Source: Ruminococcaceae bacterium UBA1404 (GTDB lineage Bacteria > Bacillota > Clostridia > Oscillospirales > Ruminococcaceae). From it: a stretch of 42,617 bases of DNA. Shown piece by piece: positions 1 through 7,777 of this stretch. Numbering within the stretch: the stretch's first letter is position 1; every line of letters starts with the position of its first letter. The DNA is taken from positions 241-42,857 of the forward strand of contig DBQC01000007.1 in NCBI GenBank assembly GCA_002305075.1, in the 5' to 3' direction. The translations under genes and the position numbers were made by a program. The notes beneath the pieces are model-generated. The model made no database searches, was not told the origin of the DNA, and saw nothing but the letters and a program-made list of their open reading frames with translations.

Positions 1-1285
1 CGCCACCGGTGGCGCCAAAGATGACGCCTGCGCCCGAGGACTCGCCAAGGGGAGCGTCGAACTCCTCATCGGGCAGCGAGGTGAACTTGATGCCGGCCCG
101 GTCGATCATGCGGGCCAGCTCGCGGGTGGTGAGGGCCACATCCACATCGAAGATGCCCTCGCCGGCGGCGCACTCGTCCTCGCGCTGGGCCTCAAACTTT
201 TTGGCCGTGCAGGGCATAATACCCACCACAAACAGATCCTTGGGGTCTATGCCATGCTTCTTGGCATACCAGGTTTTGGCTATGGCGCCAAACATCTGCT
301 GGGGTGATTTGCAGGTGGAGAGGTTGGGAATAAACTCGGGGAAGTAGTGCTCGCAAAAGCGAATCCAGCCGGGCGAGCAGGAGGTAATCAGGGGCAGTGT
401 GCCGCCGTTTTGCAGCCGGTGGATAAACTCGGTGGCCTCCTCTATGATGGTGAGGTCGGCGGCAAAGTCGGTGTCGTACACACCGTCGAAGCCCATGCGG
501 CGCAGTGCGGCCACCATTTTGCCGGTGACCTCGGTGCCCACGGGCATGCCAAAGGCCTCGCCCAAGGTGACCCGGATGGAGGGGGCGGTCTGCACAATCA
601 CATGCTTGGTGGGGTCGTTGATGGCCTTCCAGACCTCGTCGGTCTGGTCGCGCTCCGAGATGGCGCCGGTGGGGCAGTTGACAATGCACTGGCCGCAGGA
701 GACGCAGGCCACATCGCCCAGACCCAGGTCAAAGGCGCTGCCGATATGGGTTTTAAAGCCCCGGTCGTTGGTGCCGATAACGGCTACATCCTGCTGCTTG
801 GCGCCGCAGGCCGCCACACAGCGGCGGCAGACGATGCACTTGTTGTTGTCGCGGTACATATGAACGGCCGAATCGTCAAATTCGTAGCGGATGTTCTCGC
901 CGTCGTAGTAGCCCTCGTCGTCCACCTTAAACTCGGTGCAGAGCTTTTGCAGCTCACAGGAGCCCGAGCGCACGCAGGACAGACACTTGCGGTCGTGGGT
1001 GGAGAGAATGAGCTCTAGGTTCTGCCTGCGGGCCTCGTAGACCTTGGGCGATACGGTTGTAATCTCCATGCCCTCGTTGATCGGGAACACGCAGGCGGCG
1101 GGCAGGTTGCGCATGCCTTTAACCTCTACAACGCAGATGCGGCAGGCGCCAATTTCGTTAAGTTCCTTCATATAACACAGCGTGGGAATCTCAAAGCCGG
1201 CCTCCCGGGCGGCCTCAAGAATGGTGGCACCCTTGGGGGCGCTTACGGCCACGCCGTTTATTTTAATATTGACCTTGTCCATCAT
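1..1285 (-). CDS. hndD: NAD(P)-linked [FeFe] hydrogenase catalytic subunit, HndD/HydA type (partial)
   Basis: Catalytic subunit of a multimeric cytoplasmic [FeFe] hydrogenase that exchanges electrons between H2, NAD(P)H and probably ferredoxin. About 428 codons are visible; the C-terminal part, including the last H-cluster loop, lies beyond the left edge. In order I read an N-terminal [2Fe-2S] domain (TLCYMKELN, then GACRICVVE), a His/Cys cluster region (HDRKCLSCVRSGSC), two [4Fe-4S] motifs (CIVCRRCVAAC and CVSCGQCIVNC), then the H-cluster domain with loop 1 TSCSPGW and loop 2 MPCTAKKFE. Two in-frame ATGs lie at 1285 and 1282; the AGGGGG Shine-Dalgarno is 6 nt from the first. It starts 10 nt after the hndC stop and is the last visible gene of the operon. 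The Ser in loop 1 replaces the second Cys of the commoner TSCCP motif. Confidence 0.93.
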   Translation of the reverse strand, partial: MMDKVNIKINGVAVSAPKGATILEAAREAGFEIPTLCYMKELNEIGACRICVVEVKGMRNLPAACVFPINEGMEITTVSPKVYEARRQNLELILSTHDRKCLSCVRSGSCELQKLCTEFKVDDEGYYDGENIRYEFDDSAVHMYRDNNKCIVCRRCVAACGAKQQDVAVIGTNDRGFKTHIGSAFDLGLGDVACVSCGQCIVNCPTGAISERDQTDEVWKAINDPTKHVIVQTAPSIRVTLGEAFGMPVGTEVTGKMVAALRRMGFDGVYDTDFAADLTIIEEATEFIHRLQNGGTLPLITSCSPGWIRFCEHYFPEFIPNLSTCKSPQQMFGAIAKTWYAKKHGIDPKDLFVVGIMPCTAKKFEAQREDECAAGEGIFDVDVALTTRELARMIDRAGIKFTSLPDEEFDAPLGESSGAGVIFGATGG

Positions 1286-1295
1286 CCATTACCCC

Positions 1296-3086
1296 CTATC
1301 GTTTCACAATGGCGCCAAAGCGACATTTTTCCTCGCAAGCACCGCATTTGATGCAGGCGGTGTTGTCGATTTTGTGGGGCTGCTTAACCGTGCCGCTGAT
1401 GCATCCCACCGGACAGTTGCGGGCGCAGATGGTGCATCCGATGCACTTGTCCTCGAGGATATGGTAGCTGAGCAGCGCCTTGCACACGCCGGCCGGGCAG
1501 CGTTTTTCCTCGATATGGGCCACATACTCGTCCCTGAAGTAGCGCAGGGTGGAGAGCACCGGGTTGGGAGCCGTCTGGCCCAGGCCGCAGAGGGCGGATT
1601 CCTTGATGTGGTAGCAGAGGGCCTCCATCTTATCGAGGTCTTCCATAGTGGCTTTGCCCTGGGTAACCTTGTCGAGCATCTCGTAGAGGCGCTTGGTGCC
1701 GATGCGGCAGGGCACGCACTTGCCGCAGCTCTCGTCCACGGTGAACTCGAGGAAGAACTTGGCGATGTCCACCATGCAGGTGGTTTGGTCCATAACGATA
1801 AGGCCGCCCGAACCCATCATGGAACCGATGGCCATCAGGCTGTCGTAGTCGATGGGGGTGTCCATCAGCGATGCGGGAATGCAGCCGCCCGAAGGTCCGC
1901 CGGTCTGGGCCGCCTTAAAGGTGCCGCCGCCGGGGATGCCGCCGCCGATTTCTTCAACAATCTCCCGCAGTGTGGTACCCATGGGCACCTCTACAAGGCC
2001 GGTGTTGGAAATTTTTCCGCCCAGCGCAAACACCTTGGTGCCCTTGGAGCGCTCGGTGCCGATTTGGCGATACCACTCGACGCCTTTACGGATGATGGGG
2101 GGAATGTTGGCAAAGGTTTCAACATTGTTGATGATGGTGGGCTTGCCAAACAGGCCGGCCACCGCCGGGTAAGGCGGACGGGGGCGGGGCTCGCCACGAT
2201 GACCCTCTATGGAGGTGAGCAGCGCAGTTTCCTCGCCGCAGACAAAGGCGCCGGCGCCCAAACGAATGTGAATATCAAAGTTAAAGCCGGTGCCGAAAAT
2301 ATCCTTGCCTAACAGGCCGGCCTCACGGGCCTGGTCGATGGCAATTTGCAGCCGCTTAACCGCAATGGGATACTCGGCCCGCACATAGACCACGCCGGTG
2401 TCGGCGCCGATAGCGTAGCCGGCAATAGCCATAGCCTCGATGACCACATGGGGGTCACCCTCGAGGATAGAACGGTCCATAAAGGCACCGGGGTCGCCCT
2501 CGTCAGCGTTGCAGACCACATACTTCTGGCCTGCGGGCTGTGCCGCCGCAAACTCCCACTTTTTGCCCGTGGGGAAGCCGCCGCCGCCCCGGCCGCGGAG
2601 CCCCGCATCCAATAAGACCTTAATCACATCGGCCGGCTTCATCTCGGTGAGCACCTTGCCCAGGGCCTGGTAGCCGTCGTAAGCTATGTATTCGTTGATG
2701 TTCTCGGGGTTGATTACGCCGCAGTTGTGCAGCGCAATGCGCAGCTGCTTTTTATAGAAGTTGGTATCGTCAAGGCTGGTGATGGCACCGTCCTCCGCCA
2801 CGGTCTCCTGATAGAGCAGCCGGGTGACAATGCGTCCCTTAACAAAGTGTTCGGACACAATCTCGGGAATGTCCTCGGGGGTAACCATGGAATAAAAGGC
2901 GCCCTCGGGATAGACCACCATAATGGGGCCCAAGGCACAAAGACCAAAGCAGCCGGTGCGAATAACCTTAATCTCCTCGGCAAGACCGGCCTCTTTAAGC
3001 TCTTTTTCCAGGGTGTTAATAATGCGTTCGCTGCCGGAGGAGGTACAGCCCGTTCCTCCGCAGATAAGTACATGGGATCGATACAT
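1296..3086 (-). CDS. hndC: NAD(P)-linked hydrogenase flavoprotein subunit, NuoF/HndC type
   Basis: FMN- and NAD(H)-binding electron-input subunit of the hydrogenase (596 aa). The N-terminal roughly 100 residues form a thioredoxin-like [2Fe-2S] domain (CGGTGCTSSG, later RTGCFGLC). The NuoF core follows with the glycine-rich NADH site GRGGGGFPTGKKWEF and the FMN-site stretch GAGAFVCGEETALL. Next comes the N3-type [4Fe-4S] motif ESCGKCVPCRIG, and then a C-terminal 2x[4Fe-4S] ferredoxin (CIGCTICARNCPVGC and CIKCGACEEKC). This order is that of HndC and of HydB of electron-bifurcating hydrogenases. The start ATG has GGAG about 10 nt upstream. It lies between hndB (17-nt gap) and hndD (10-nt gap). 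Whether the complex is bifurcating cannot be told from this sequence. Confidence 0.95.
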   Translation of the reverse strand: MYRSHVLICGGTGCTSSGSERIINTLEKELKEAGLAEEIKVIRTGCFGLCALGPIMVVYPEGAFYSMVTPEDIPEIVSEHFVKGRIVTRLLYQETVAEDGAITSLDDTNFYKKQLRIALHNCGVINPENINEYIAYDGYQALGKVLTEMKPADVIKVLLDAGLRGRGGGGFPTGKKWEFAAAQPAGQKYVVCNADEGDPGAFMDRSILEGDPHVVIEAMAIAGYAIGADTGVVYVRAEYPIAVKRLQIAIDQAREAGLLGKDIFGTGFNFDIHIRLGAGAFVCGEETALLTSIEGHRGEPRPRPPYPAVAGLFGKPTIINNVETFANIPPIIRKGVEWYRQIGTERSKGTKVFALGGKISNTGLVEVPMGTTLREIVEEIGGGIPGGGTFKAAQTGGPSGGCIPASLMDTPIDYDSLMAIGSMMGSGGLIVMDQTTCMVDIAKFFLEFTVDESCGKCVPCRIGTKRLYEMLDKVTQGKATMEDLDKMEALCYHIKESALCGLGQTAPNPVLSTLRYFRDEYVAHIEEKRCPAGVCKALLSYHILEDKCIGCTICARNCPVGCISGTVKQPHKIDNTACIKCGACEEKCRFGAIVKR

Positions 3087-3103
3087 GGCTCGTCACTCCT
3101 CTC

Positions 3104-3472
3104 TTACTTTAGGGCACCTATGGTGAACTCGGTCACCACATTGCCGTTTACGATATGATCGGCCACAACCCGGGCCACTTTGTCGGCGGTCATTTTGACA
3201 TAGGTAACCTTTTCCTCGCCGGGGCGATAAACTTCTACCACCGGCTCATACTGGCAGATGCCCACGCAGCCAGTTTGCACCACCGCCACATCGGTTAGCC
3301 GGCGCTTGCTAATCTCATCGGTAAAGGCGGCCAGTACAGGGCGGGCACCGGCGGCAATGCCGCAGGTGGCCATGCCCACCACAATGCGGGTGCTCAGCTC
3401 CTCCTCGCGACGGATGCCCATTTGAGCCTGCATCTTGTCTCTTAGAGCCTGCAGTTCTGCAAGACTTTTCAT
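3104..3472 (-). CDS. hndB: Thioredoxin-like [2Fe-2S] ferredoxin, HndB type
   Basis: Small electron-transfer subunit (122 aa) of the Hnd-type hydrogenase. A helical N-terminus (MKSLAELQALRDKMQAQ) is followed by a thioredoxin-like [2Fe-2S] domain whose four cysteines would be those in MATCGIAAG (one) and VVQTGCVGICQYEP (two), with the pattern otherwise degenerate. I chose the ATG at 3472; a longer in-frame reading to 3658 runs into the preceding gene and has no family resemblance. It sits between the HATPase gene and hndC, in the usual place for HndB. Confidence 0.88.
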   Translation of the reverse strand: MKSLAELQALRDKMQAQMGIRREEELSTRIVVGMATCGIAAGARPVLAAFTDEISKRRLTDVAVVQTGCVGICQYEPVVEVYRPGEEKVTYVKMTADKVARVVADHIVNGNVVTEFTIGALK

Positions 3473-3503
3473 GGATAATTTCCCTCCAAATTTATCGGCC
3501 GTA

Positions 3504-4049
3504 TTAAGTTTGTACAATGTCCTCACTGGCGCCGGCAATCTGGCGGCGCACAAACTCCAGCACCTCGGGGGTCGACAGGGGTATGTCGGCCAAAACCGCC
3601 CGCATCTCCCGGGTGTCCAGCGCAAAATCTCGCCCGTCTTTGCTAAGGCGATACACAAAGTCGATGTTGGGGCTGCCCGCTATGAGCGCCGCCATGGTCT
3701 GGGCCATGTCGCCCAGCGGCAGGCGGTCTATGTGGCTGTAGCCAAAAACCGCCTCAATGCGGGTGCCCTCTCCGGGCCGGCCCTCCAGCTTAAAGCTGCC
3801 GCCGCTCATCAGGGCCGACATCTTAAACAGCGGAATACCCAGTCCCACCTTGCGGGTGGTGCGGGTGGTGTAAAAGGGATCTTGGGCAAGGCGGGCCGTC
3901 CGGCCGTCCATGCCTTTGCCGTTGTCGGTGACCGAGATGGTCATACGGTCGCCCCGGGTGTCTATGGCCACCTCAATCTCTATGAGACTGGCGCCGGCCG
4001 ACACCGAATTTTGCGCGATGTCCAGCACATGGAGCGACAGCTCGGTCAT
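3504..4049 (-). CDS. Histidine-kinase-like ATP-binding protein in the hydrogenase operon
   Basis: A 181-aa protein with a GHKL ATP-binding fold: N-box (DIAQNSVSAGAS, residues ~10-21), G1 box DNGKGM (~42-47) and G2 region GLGIPLF (~69-75). It has no phospho-acceptor dimerisation domain, no membrane segment and no receiver domain, so it is not a complete sensor kinase. The remaining ~80 residues are unrecognised. Its start overlaps the hndA stop in a TAATG arrangement, so the two are translationally coupled, and 31 nt separate it from hndB. Proteins of this type occur inside hydrogenase operons of clostridia. A regulatory or protein-kinase role is an inference; a second GHKL protein is encoded in the divergent operon. 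Confidence 0.85.
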   Translation of the reverse strand: MTELSLHVLDIAQNSVSAGASLIEIEVAIDTRGDRMTISVTDNGKGMDGRTARLAQDPFYTTRTTRKVGLGIPLFKMSALMSGGSFKLEGRPGEGTRIEAVFGYSHIDRLPLGDMAQTMAALIAGSPNIDFVYRLSKDGRDFALDTREMRAVLADIPLSTPEVLEFVRRQIAGASEDIVQT

Positions 4050-4546
4050 TAGCTTTTATACTTTTTGATGATGCCTTCCACCTCGTCCACGGTGAGGCGG
4101 CCGTAAACATCCTCGCCAACGGTGAGCACGGGTGCCAGACCGCAGGCACCAATGCAGCGGCAGGCCTCGAGCGAGAACTCGCCATCATCGGTACAGCCGC
4201 CGTCTTCTATGCCTAAGGTCTGCTTAAGCTTTTCGAAGATGGGGCCGGCGCCCTTAACATAGCAGGCGGTGCCCATACAGACCGATATCCGATGGCGACC
4301 CTTGGGGAAAAGCGAAAACTGAGAGTAAAAGGTCACCACGCCATAGACCTCCTCCAGAGGCAGCTCCAGGCCTAGTGAGACTTCCTTTTGCACCTCAAGG
4401 GGCAGGTACCCGTAGATCCCCTGGGCTTCCTGCAGCACGGGCATGAGTGCGCCGGGCTCGTCGCGGTGCTTTTTAATAACCGCGTCTAACAGGGCCTTTT
4501 GTTCGGCGGTGCCCTGAAAGGCTACCGCAGCACGCTTGACTGACAT
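4049..4546 (-). CDS. hndA: NAD(P)-linked hydrogenase [2Fe-2S] subunit, NuoE/HndA type
   Basis: A 165-aa NuoE-family subunit that carries a [2Fe-2S] cluster and pairs with the NuoF-like HndC. The N-terminal half is the usual helical region (GTAEQKALLDAVIKKH, LMPVLQEAQGIYGYLP). The C-terminal half is thioredoxin-like with cluster cysteines in CMGTACYVKG and in EACRCIGACGLAP. The start ATG at 4546 has AAGGAGGG about 12 nt upstream. It is the first gene of the minus-strand operon and sits next to the long divergent intergenic region that must hold the operon promoter. Confidence 0.94.
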   Translation of the reverse strand: MSVKRAAVAFQGTAEQKALLDAVIKKHRDEPGALMPVLQEAQGIYGYLPLEVQKEVSLGLELPLEEVYGVVTFYSQFSLFPKGRHRISVCMGTACYVKGAGPIFEKLKQTLGIEDGGCTDDGEFSLEACRCIGACGLAPVLTVGEDVYGRLTVDEVEGIIKKYKS

Positions 4547-4587
4547 TGCTTAAAACACCCTCCTTAATGATGGTTCTTACAACAGCC

Positions 4588-4616
4588 CAAATAGGTGGCA
4601 ATCACCTGTGTGACAA
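4588..4616 (-). promoter_or_regulatory. Candidate promoter of the hnd operon
   Basis: On the minus strand TTGTCA (4611-4616) is followed after 17 nt by TATTTG (4588-4593), a good -35 with a poor -10. The spacer contains a short inverted repeat AGGTG-GCAAT-CACCT. The hndA start is about 40 nt downstream. This is the best match I found close to hndA, but the -10 is weak. Confidence 0.25.
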
Positions 4617-4684
4617 CTTTTCTGCCCCCTGCAAAGACGCTGCGAAAAAGCGTCATAAACAAGCTTGGAATGCGGGGGCGCGTC

Positions 4685-4702
4685 CAATTAGAATTCTAAC
4701 AA
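4685..4702. promoter_or_regulatory. Possible Rex-type redox operator
   Basis: The minus strand reads TTGTTAGAATTCTAATTG. The left half matches the Rex consensus half-site TTGTTAA in six of seven positions; the right half is only partial. Rex commonly controls NAD-linked redox genes in Firmicutes, which would suit a hydrogenase promoter region. The match is too weak to be more than a suggestion. Confidence 0.2.
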
Positions 4703-4954
4703 ATTCCTGTGAAAAAATCTACACTCTCCCCCGTACCTCAATATGGAAAGGTTTTTGGGCGGCCGCTTATTTTGAGCAAACTGCATATATTCGTTTGAGA
4801 TATTTAGTCATTTTGCGTCATGAAAAAAGCGCATTATGAAAAAAATAAAATGCTTTTTAGTCAAATATCCCACAATCGTTTTAAAAAATATCGATATTAT
4901 AGGGTTTCTAACAATTTTTGCGACTTTATAAAAATATCCTTTGATACAAATTAC

Positions 4955-4977
4955 GCCTAAAACAGTATAGTTTTGCC
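4955..4977. repeat. Dyad operator-like element, copy A
   Basis: A 23-bp imperfect inverted repeat with outer arms GCCTAAAA and TTTTGCC around a GTATA centre. It agrees with copy B at 5011-5033 in 19 of 23 positions. The copies are centred 56 bp apart, in the same orientation, roughly five helical turns. This is the pattern expected for paired operators of a dimeric regulator; the regulator is not identified. Confidence 0.6.
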
Positions 4978-5010
4978 AAAACCCGCCCGAAGGGCCCGTC
5001 CGATAAAATG

Positions 5011-5033
5011 GCCTAAAATCGTATATTTTAGCC
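5011..5033. repeat. Dyad operator-like element, copy B
   Basis: Second copy of the 23-bp element, with a more perfect dyad: CTAAAAT, a 5-nt centre CGTAT, then ATTTTAG, flanked by GGC and CC. It lies about 140 bp upstream of the -35 of the plus-strand promoter at 5171-5199 and about 470 bp from the hndA start. Confidence 0.6.
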
Positions 5034-5170
5034 TTTCCCTCCTTTTGTGGGTGCAAAGCGGAAAAGTTCGGGACAGCTTTATTGTGCAAAATGCCCCATG
5101 CGGCCCAACCATCGGTGCCATGTGCGCCTTTTTATGTCAAAATTCGCCCCCCGCCCGCTGCAACGCACAG

Positions 5171-5199
5171 TTGCCATGGGGTCTTTGTTCCTTTATAAT
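5171..5199 (+). promoter_or_regulatory. Sigma-A promoter of the DRTGG/HydS operon
   Basis: TTGCCA (5171-5176), a 17-nt spacer and a perfect TATAAT (5194-5199) lie 58 nt upstream of the ATG at 5257. A start near 5206 would give a roughly 50-nt leader ending in the GGAGG site at about 5244. Confidence 0.8.
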
Positions 5200-5256
5200 A
5201 AAATTAGCAAAAACAGCCACAAAAAATTGCCCGCCGGGCTACTGGAGGAACGCGTT

Positions 5257-5610
5257 ATGAAAATCAGCGAAATCGCCACCGTGCTCGAGGCCGAGATCCT
5301 CTGTGGGGAGGAACATCTAGAGCGCAAAATCATCTCGGCCTGCGGCAGCGACATGATGAGCGATGTGCTGGCCTTTGTTAAGCAGGACGCCATTCTGCTC
5401 ACCGGGCTGGTAAACCCCCAGGTCATCCGCACCGCCGAGATGATGGACATTATGACCATTGCCTTTGTACGGGGGAAAAAATGCGGCGAGGACATCATCG
5501 AACTGGCCAAGGAGCGGGGTATGGTACTGATCCGCAGCCCTCTTACCATGTATACGGCCTGCGGACGACTTTATGCCTCGGGGCTAAGGGGGGAGGACCA
5601 TGGCACATAG
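5257..5610 (+). CDS. DRTGG domain protein
   Basis: A 117-aa protein consisting of one DRTGG-type domain, a ligand-sensing fold also found beside CBS domains and in phosphotransacetylase and HPr kinase N-termini. The ATG at 5257 is supported by GGAGG 8 nt upstream; an upstream in-frame extension has no Shine-Dalgarno. The hydrophobic core runs VLAFVKQDAILLTGL and IMTIAFVRGKK. It is the first gene of a five-gene plus operon, and its last 11 nt overlap the next gene. A second copy of this domain is encoded at 7436-7777, so the two may form a heteromer. The ligand is unknown. Confidence 0.85.
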   Translation: MKISEIATVLEAEILCGEEHLERKIISACGSDMMSDVLAFVKQDAILLTGLVNPQVIRTAEMMDIMTIAFVRGKKCGEDIIELAKERGMVLIRSPLTMYTACGRLYASGLRGEDHGT

Positions 5611-6034
5611 CGAGCAGAGCATGAAGGTGAGCTACACCGTGCTGCCCGACGATTTTATGCGGGCGGGTGAAGCCTCCGGGGCGCTAAAAAAGCTGCTTAA
5701 AGAGCTGGGCTTCCCCAGCGATACGGTGCGCCGCTGTGCTATTGCAACCTACGAAGGGGAGATGAACATGGTCATCCACGCCCAGGGTGGTGTGGTGGAG
5801 GCCATCATCACCCCCGACACCATCGAGCTGGAGCTCAGGGACACCGGCCCCGGCATCTCCGACATCGAGCTTGCCATGACTGAGGGCTATTCCACCGCTT
5901 CGGATGCGGTGCGAGACATCGGCTTTGGCGCCGGCATGGGGCTGCCCAATATCCAGAAGTATTCCGACCGCATGAGCCTGACCTCCGAGGTGGGGGTGGG
6001 CACCACGCTGCGCATGACCATCCGGTCCGGATAA
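5600..6034 (+). CDS. Anti-sigma-factor-type serine kinase / GHKL ATPase (RsbT/RsbW-like)
   Basis: A 144-aa GHKL ATP-binding protein of the anti-sigma regulatory factor family. Visible motifs are the N-box region (RRCAIATYEGEMNMVIHAQ, ~44-62), the G1 box LRDTGPGI (~79-86), the glycine-rich lid GFGAGMGLPNIQK (~109-121) and the closing SEVGVGTTLRMTI. It starts inside the end of the DRTGG gene after a GGGGAGG site. Family members phosphorylate anti-anti-sigma proteins or act as protein kinases. No sigma factor or STAS partner is encoded in this window, so the target is unknown. Confidence 0.87.
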   Translation: MAHSEQSMKVSYTVLPDDFMRAGEASGALKKLLKELGFPSDTVRRCAIATYEGEMNMVIHAQGGVVEAIITPDTIELELRDTGPGISDIELAMTEGYSTASDAVRDIGFGAGMGLPNIQKYSDRMSLTSEVGVGTTLRMTIRSG

Positions 6035-6095
6035 GCCTTCACCCCACTGCCTGACCATATAGAGTGCGCAACATTATTTGCGAAAGGATGAGCCT

Positions 6096-7403
6096 ATGGT
6101 CACCGATAGCTTTCGCTCAGTCGTGCTGCACGACGAGCTCTGCAAGGGCTGTACCAACTGCGTCAAACGCTGCCCCACCGAGGCCATTCGGGTGCGAGAC
6201 GGCAAGGCCCATATCATCAAGAGCCGCTGTATCGACTGTGGCGAGTGCATACGCGCCTGCCCAGAGCGAGCCAAAACCGCCATTGTAGACCCTCTGAGCG
6301 CCATGGAGGACTTTGACTATACCATCGCCCTGCCGGCCCCTGCCCTTTACGGACAGTTTTCCGGCTTAAAGGACGCCTCTCTCGTGTTAGAGGGGCTGCG
6401 CCGCATGGGCTTTGACCAGGCCTTTGAGGTAGCCGCTGCCGCCGAGCGGGTGAGCGCCCTTATCGCCGAGTATCTGCGCCGGCCCGATATACCCCGCCCG
6501 GCCATCAGTTCGGCCTGTCCGGCCATTGTACGGCTAATAAGCCTGCGGTTTCCCAGTCTGGTCTCTCATGTCATTCCCATCTACTCCCCCATGCAGTATG
6601 CAGCCCTTTGGGCCAAGCGGCTGGCCGCCCGGGAAACCGGCCTGCCCGCCGAGCGCATCGGTGCCTTTTTTATAAGCCCCTGCCCCGCCAAGGTGCGGGC
6701 GGTGCGCCACTCGGTGACCAGCCGCAACGATGTGGACGGCGTTTTCTCTATCCGGGATGTATACCCCAAGCTGCTTCCCCATGTGATGGGACTGATAAAG
6801 CGTCCGCCCGAGGAGCGCATCCGCTGCGCCGGAGCCGCCGGAATTGGCTGGTGCTCGGCGGGGGGCGAGGCCTCGGCCGTGGATAATCCCCACTTTGTGG
6901 CCGCCGACGGCATTGATGGCTCCATCCGCCTGCTGGAGGATATCGAGGACGGCCGGCTGCCCGACGATGTGGAGTTTGTGGAGCTGGGTGCCTGCTCGGG
7001 GGGCTGCGTGGGCGGTGTGCTCACGGTCGAAAGCCCCTTTGTGGCCCACAGCCGGGTGGTCAGCCTCATGCGGGCCGCTCGGGAAGCCCAGTTGCCCGCC
7101 GTGCCCATTCCCGATCCGCCCGCCGAGGCCTTCTGGGACAGCCCGCTGTCTGCCAACACAGAGGTGCTGCAGCTGGATTCCGACATCGGCAAGGCCATTG
7201 CCAAGCGCCGGGAGCTCGAGCGCATTGAGGCCAGCCTCTACGGCATGGACTGCGGAGCCTGCGGCGCACCCACCTGCCGGGCGCTGGCCGAGGATATTGT
7301 GCGGGGCTTTGCCACCGAGGACCTGTGCATCTACCGCATCAAGGAGCGGCTTCAGGCCCTGATTGAGGCTCAGGCGGTGGCCGCCGAGCCCGAAACCCTG
7401 TGA
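6096..7403 (+). CDS. Sensory-type [FeFe] hydrogenase-like iron-sulfur protein (HydS/group C-like)
   Basis: A 435-aa protein with an N-terminal 2x[4Fe-4S] ferredoxin (Cys 16, 19, 22, 26 and 45, 48, 51, 55), an [FeFe] hydrogenase large-subunit C-terminal domain, and a C-terminal CGACGAPTC [4Fe-4S] motif of the kind seen in CO-dehydrogenase-like FeS domains. The H-cluster loops read SSACPAIV, FISPCPAK and GACSGGC. All four presumed ligand cysteines of the H-cluster cubane are kept, but the proton-relay Cys of TSCCP is Ala. That pattern fits sensory or non-catalytic homologues. I chose ATG 6096, with AAAGGA 10 nt upstream, over a TTG at 6078. It lies in the middle of the DRTGG/ATPase/PHP operon opposite the catalytic hydrogenase. 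Confidence 0.87.
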   Translation: MVTDSFRSVVLHDELCKGCTNCVKRCPTEAIRVRDGKAHIIKSRCIDCGECIRACPERAKTAIVDPLSAMEDFDYTIALPAPALYGQFSGLKDASLVLEGLRRMGFDQAFEVAAAAERVSALIAEYLRRPDIPRPAISSACPAIVRLISLRFPSLVSHVIPIYSPMQYAALWAKRLAARETGLPAERIGAFFISPCPAKVRAVRHSVTSRNDVDGVFSIRDVYPKLLPHVMGLIKRPPEERIRCAGAAGIGWCSAGGEASAVDNPHFVAADGIDGSIRLLEDIEDGRLPDDVEFVELGACSGGCVGGVLTVESPFVAHSRVVSLMRAAREAQLPAVPIPDPPAEAFWDSPLSANTEVLQLDSDIGKAIAKRRELERIEASLYGMDCGACGAPTCRALAEDIVRGFATEDLCIYRIKERLQALIEAQAVAAEPETL

Positions 7404-7435
7404 CCGCACGGTCGCTGTCTAAAGGAGAGTATACC

Positions 7436-7777
7436 ATGGCCTTTACCACCCACGATTTGGCCGCTCTGCCCGAATTTAACGCCCTTGTGAGGGGGGAGAA
7501 GGCCCCGCTTGAGGGGGTATTCTGCTGCGATTTGCTCAGTCTGGTTATCAGCCGGGCTCAGGATAACTGCGTCTGGATTACCGTAATGGGTCATGTCAAC
7601 ACGGTTGCGGTGGCCACACTGCGCGATCTGCCAGCCATTGTGGTGGCCGAGGATATGCCGGTGGATACCGAGATGGTCGAGGCCGCCCGCCGTGAAGGAA
7701 TTTGGATTTATACCACGGCGCTGCCGGTCTTTAAGGCGGCGCTGGCCATCCACGAGGCCATCTCCCATGCGCTGTGA
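7436..7777 (+). CDS. DRTGG domain protein, second copy
   Basis: A 113-aa DRTGG-type domain protein related to the product of 5257-5610. It shares the layout of a short N-terminal helix, a hydrophobic segment (GVFCCDLLSLVISRAQ), VWITVMGHVNTVAVATL, and a C-terminal IWIYTTALPVFKAALAI. AAAGGAGAG lies 8 nt upstream of the ATG. Its end overlaps the PHP gene by 11 nt. A role as ligand sensor or scaffold for the hydrogenase-like protein is an inference from context. Confidence 0.83.
   Translation: MAFTTHDLAALPEFNALVRGEKAPLEGVFCCDLLSLVISRAQDNCVWITVMGHVNTVAVATLRDLPAIVVAEDMPVDTEMVEAARREGIWIYTTALPVFKAALAIHEAISHAL

Larger units (their letters stand above)
4547..5256. other. Long AT-rich divergent regulatory region
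   Basis: This 710-bp stretch separates the minus-strand hydrogenase operon from the plus-strand DRTGG operon and is much richer in A and T than its neighbours. I find no convincing gene in it. It holds a good sigma-A promoter for the plus operon, a weak promoter candidate for hndA, two copies of a 23-bp imperfect dyad (4955-4977, 5011-5033), a 12-bp perfect palindrome AATATCGATATT (4887-4898), a Rex-like half-dyad (4685-4702) and a small hairpin GACGC...GCGTC near 4635-4654. Confidence 0.8.

Noticed and set aside
1182..2312. A 376-codon plus-strand open frame opposite hndC and hndD
   Set aside because: It mirrors the high-GC coding strand of two clear hydrogenase genes and has no domain; there is no ribosome binding site.
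4546..5089. Short open frames on both strands in the hydrogenase divergent region
   Set aside because: AT-rich, low-complexity translations without Shine-Dalgarno sites, overlapping promoters and dyads.
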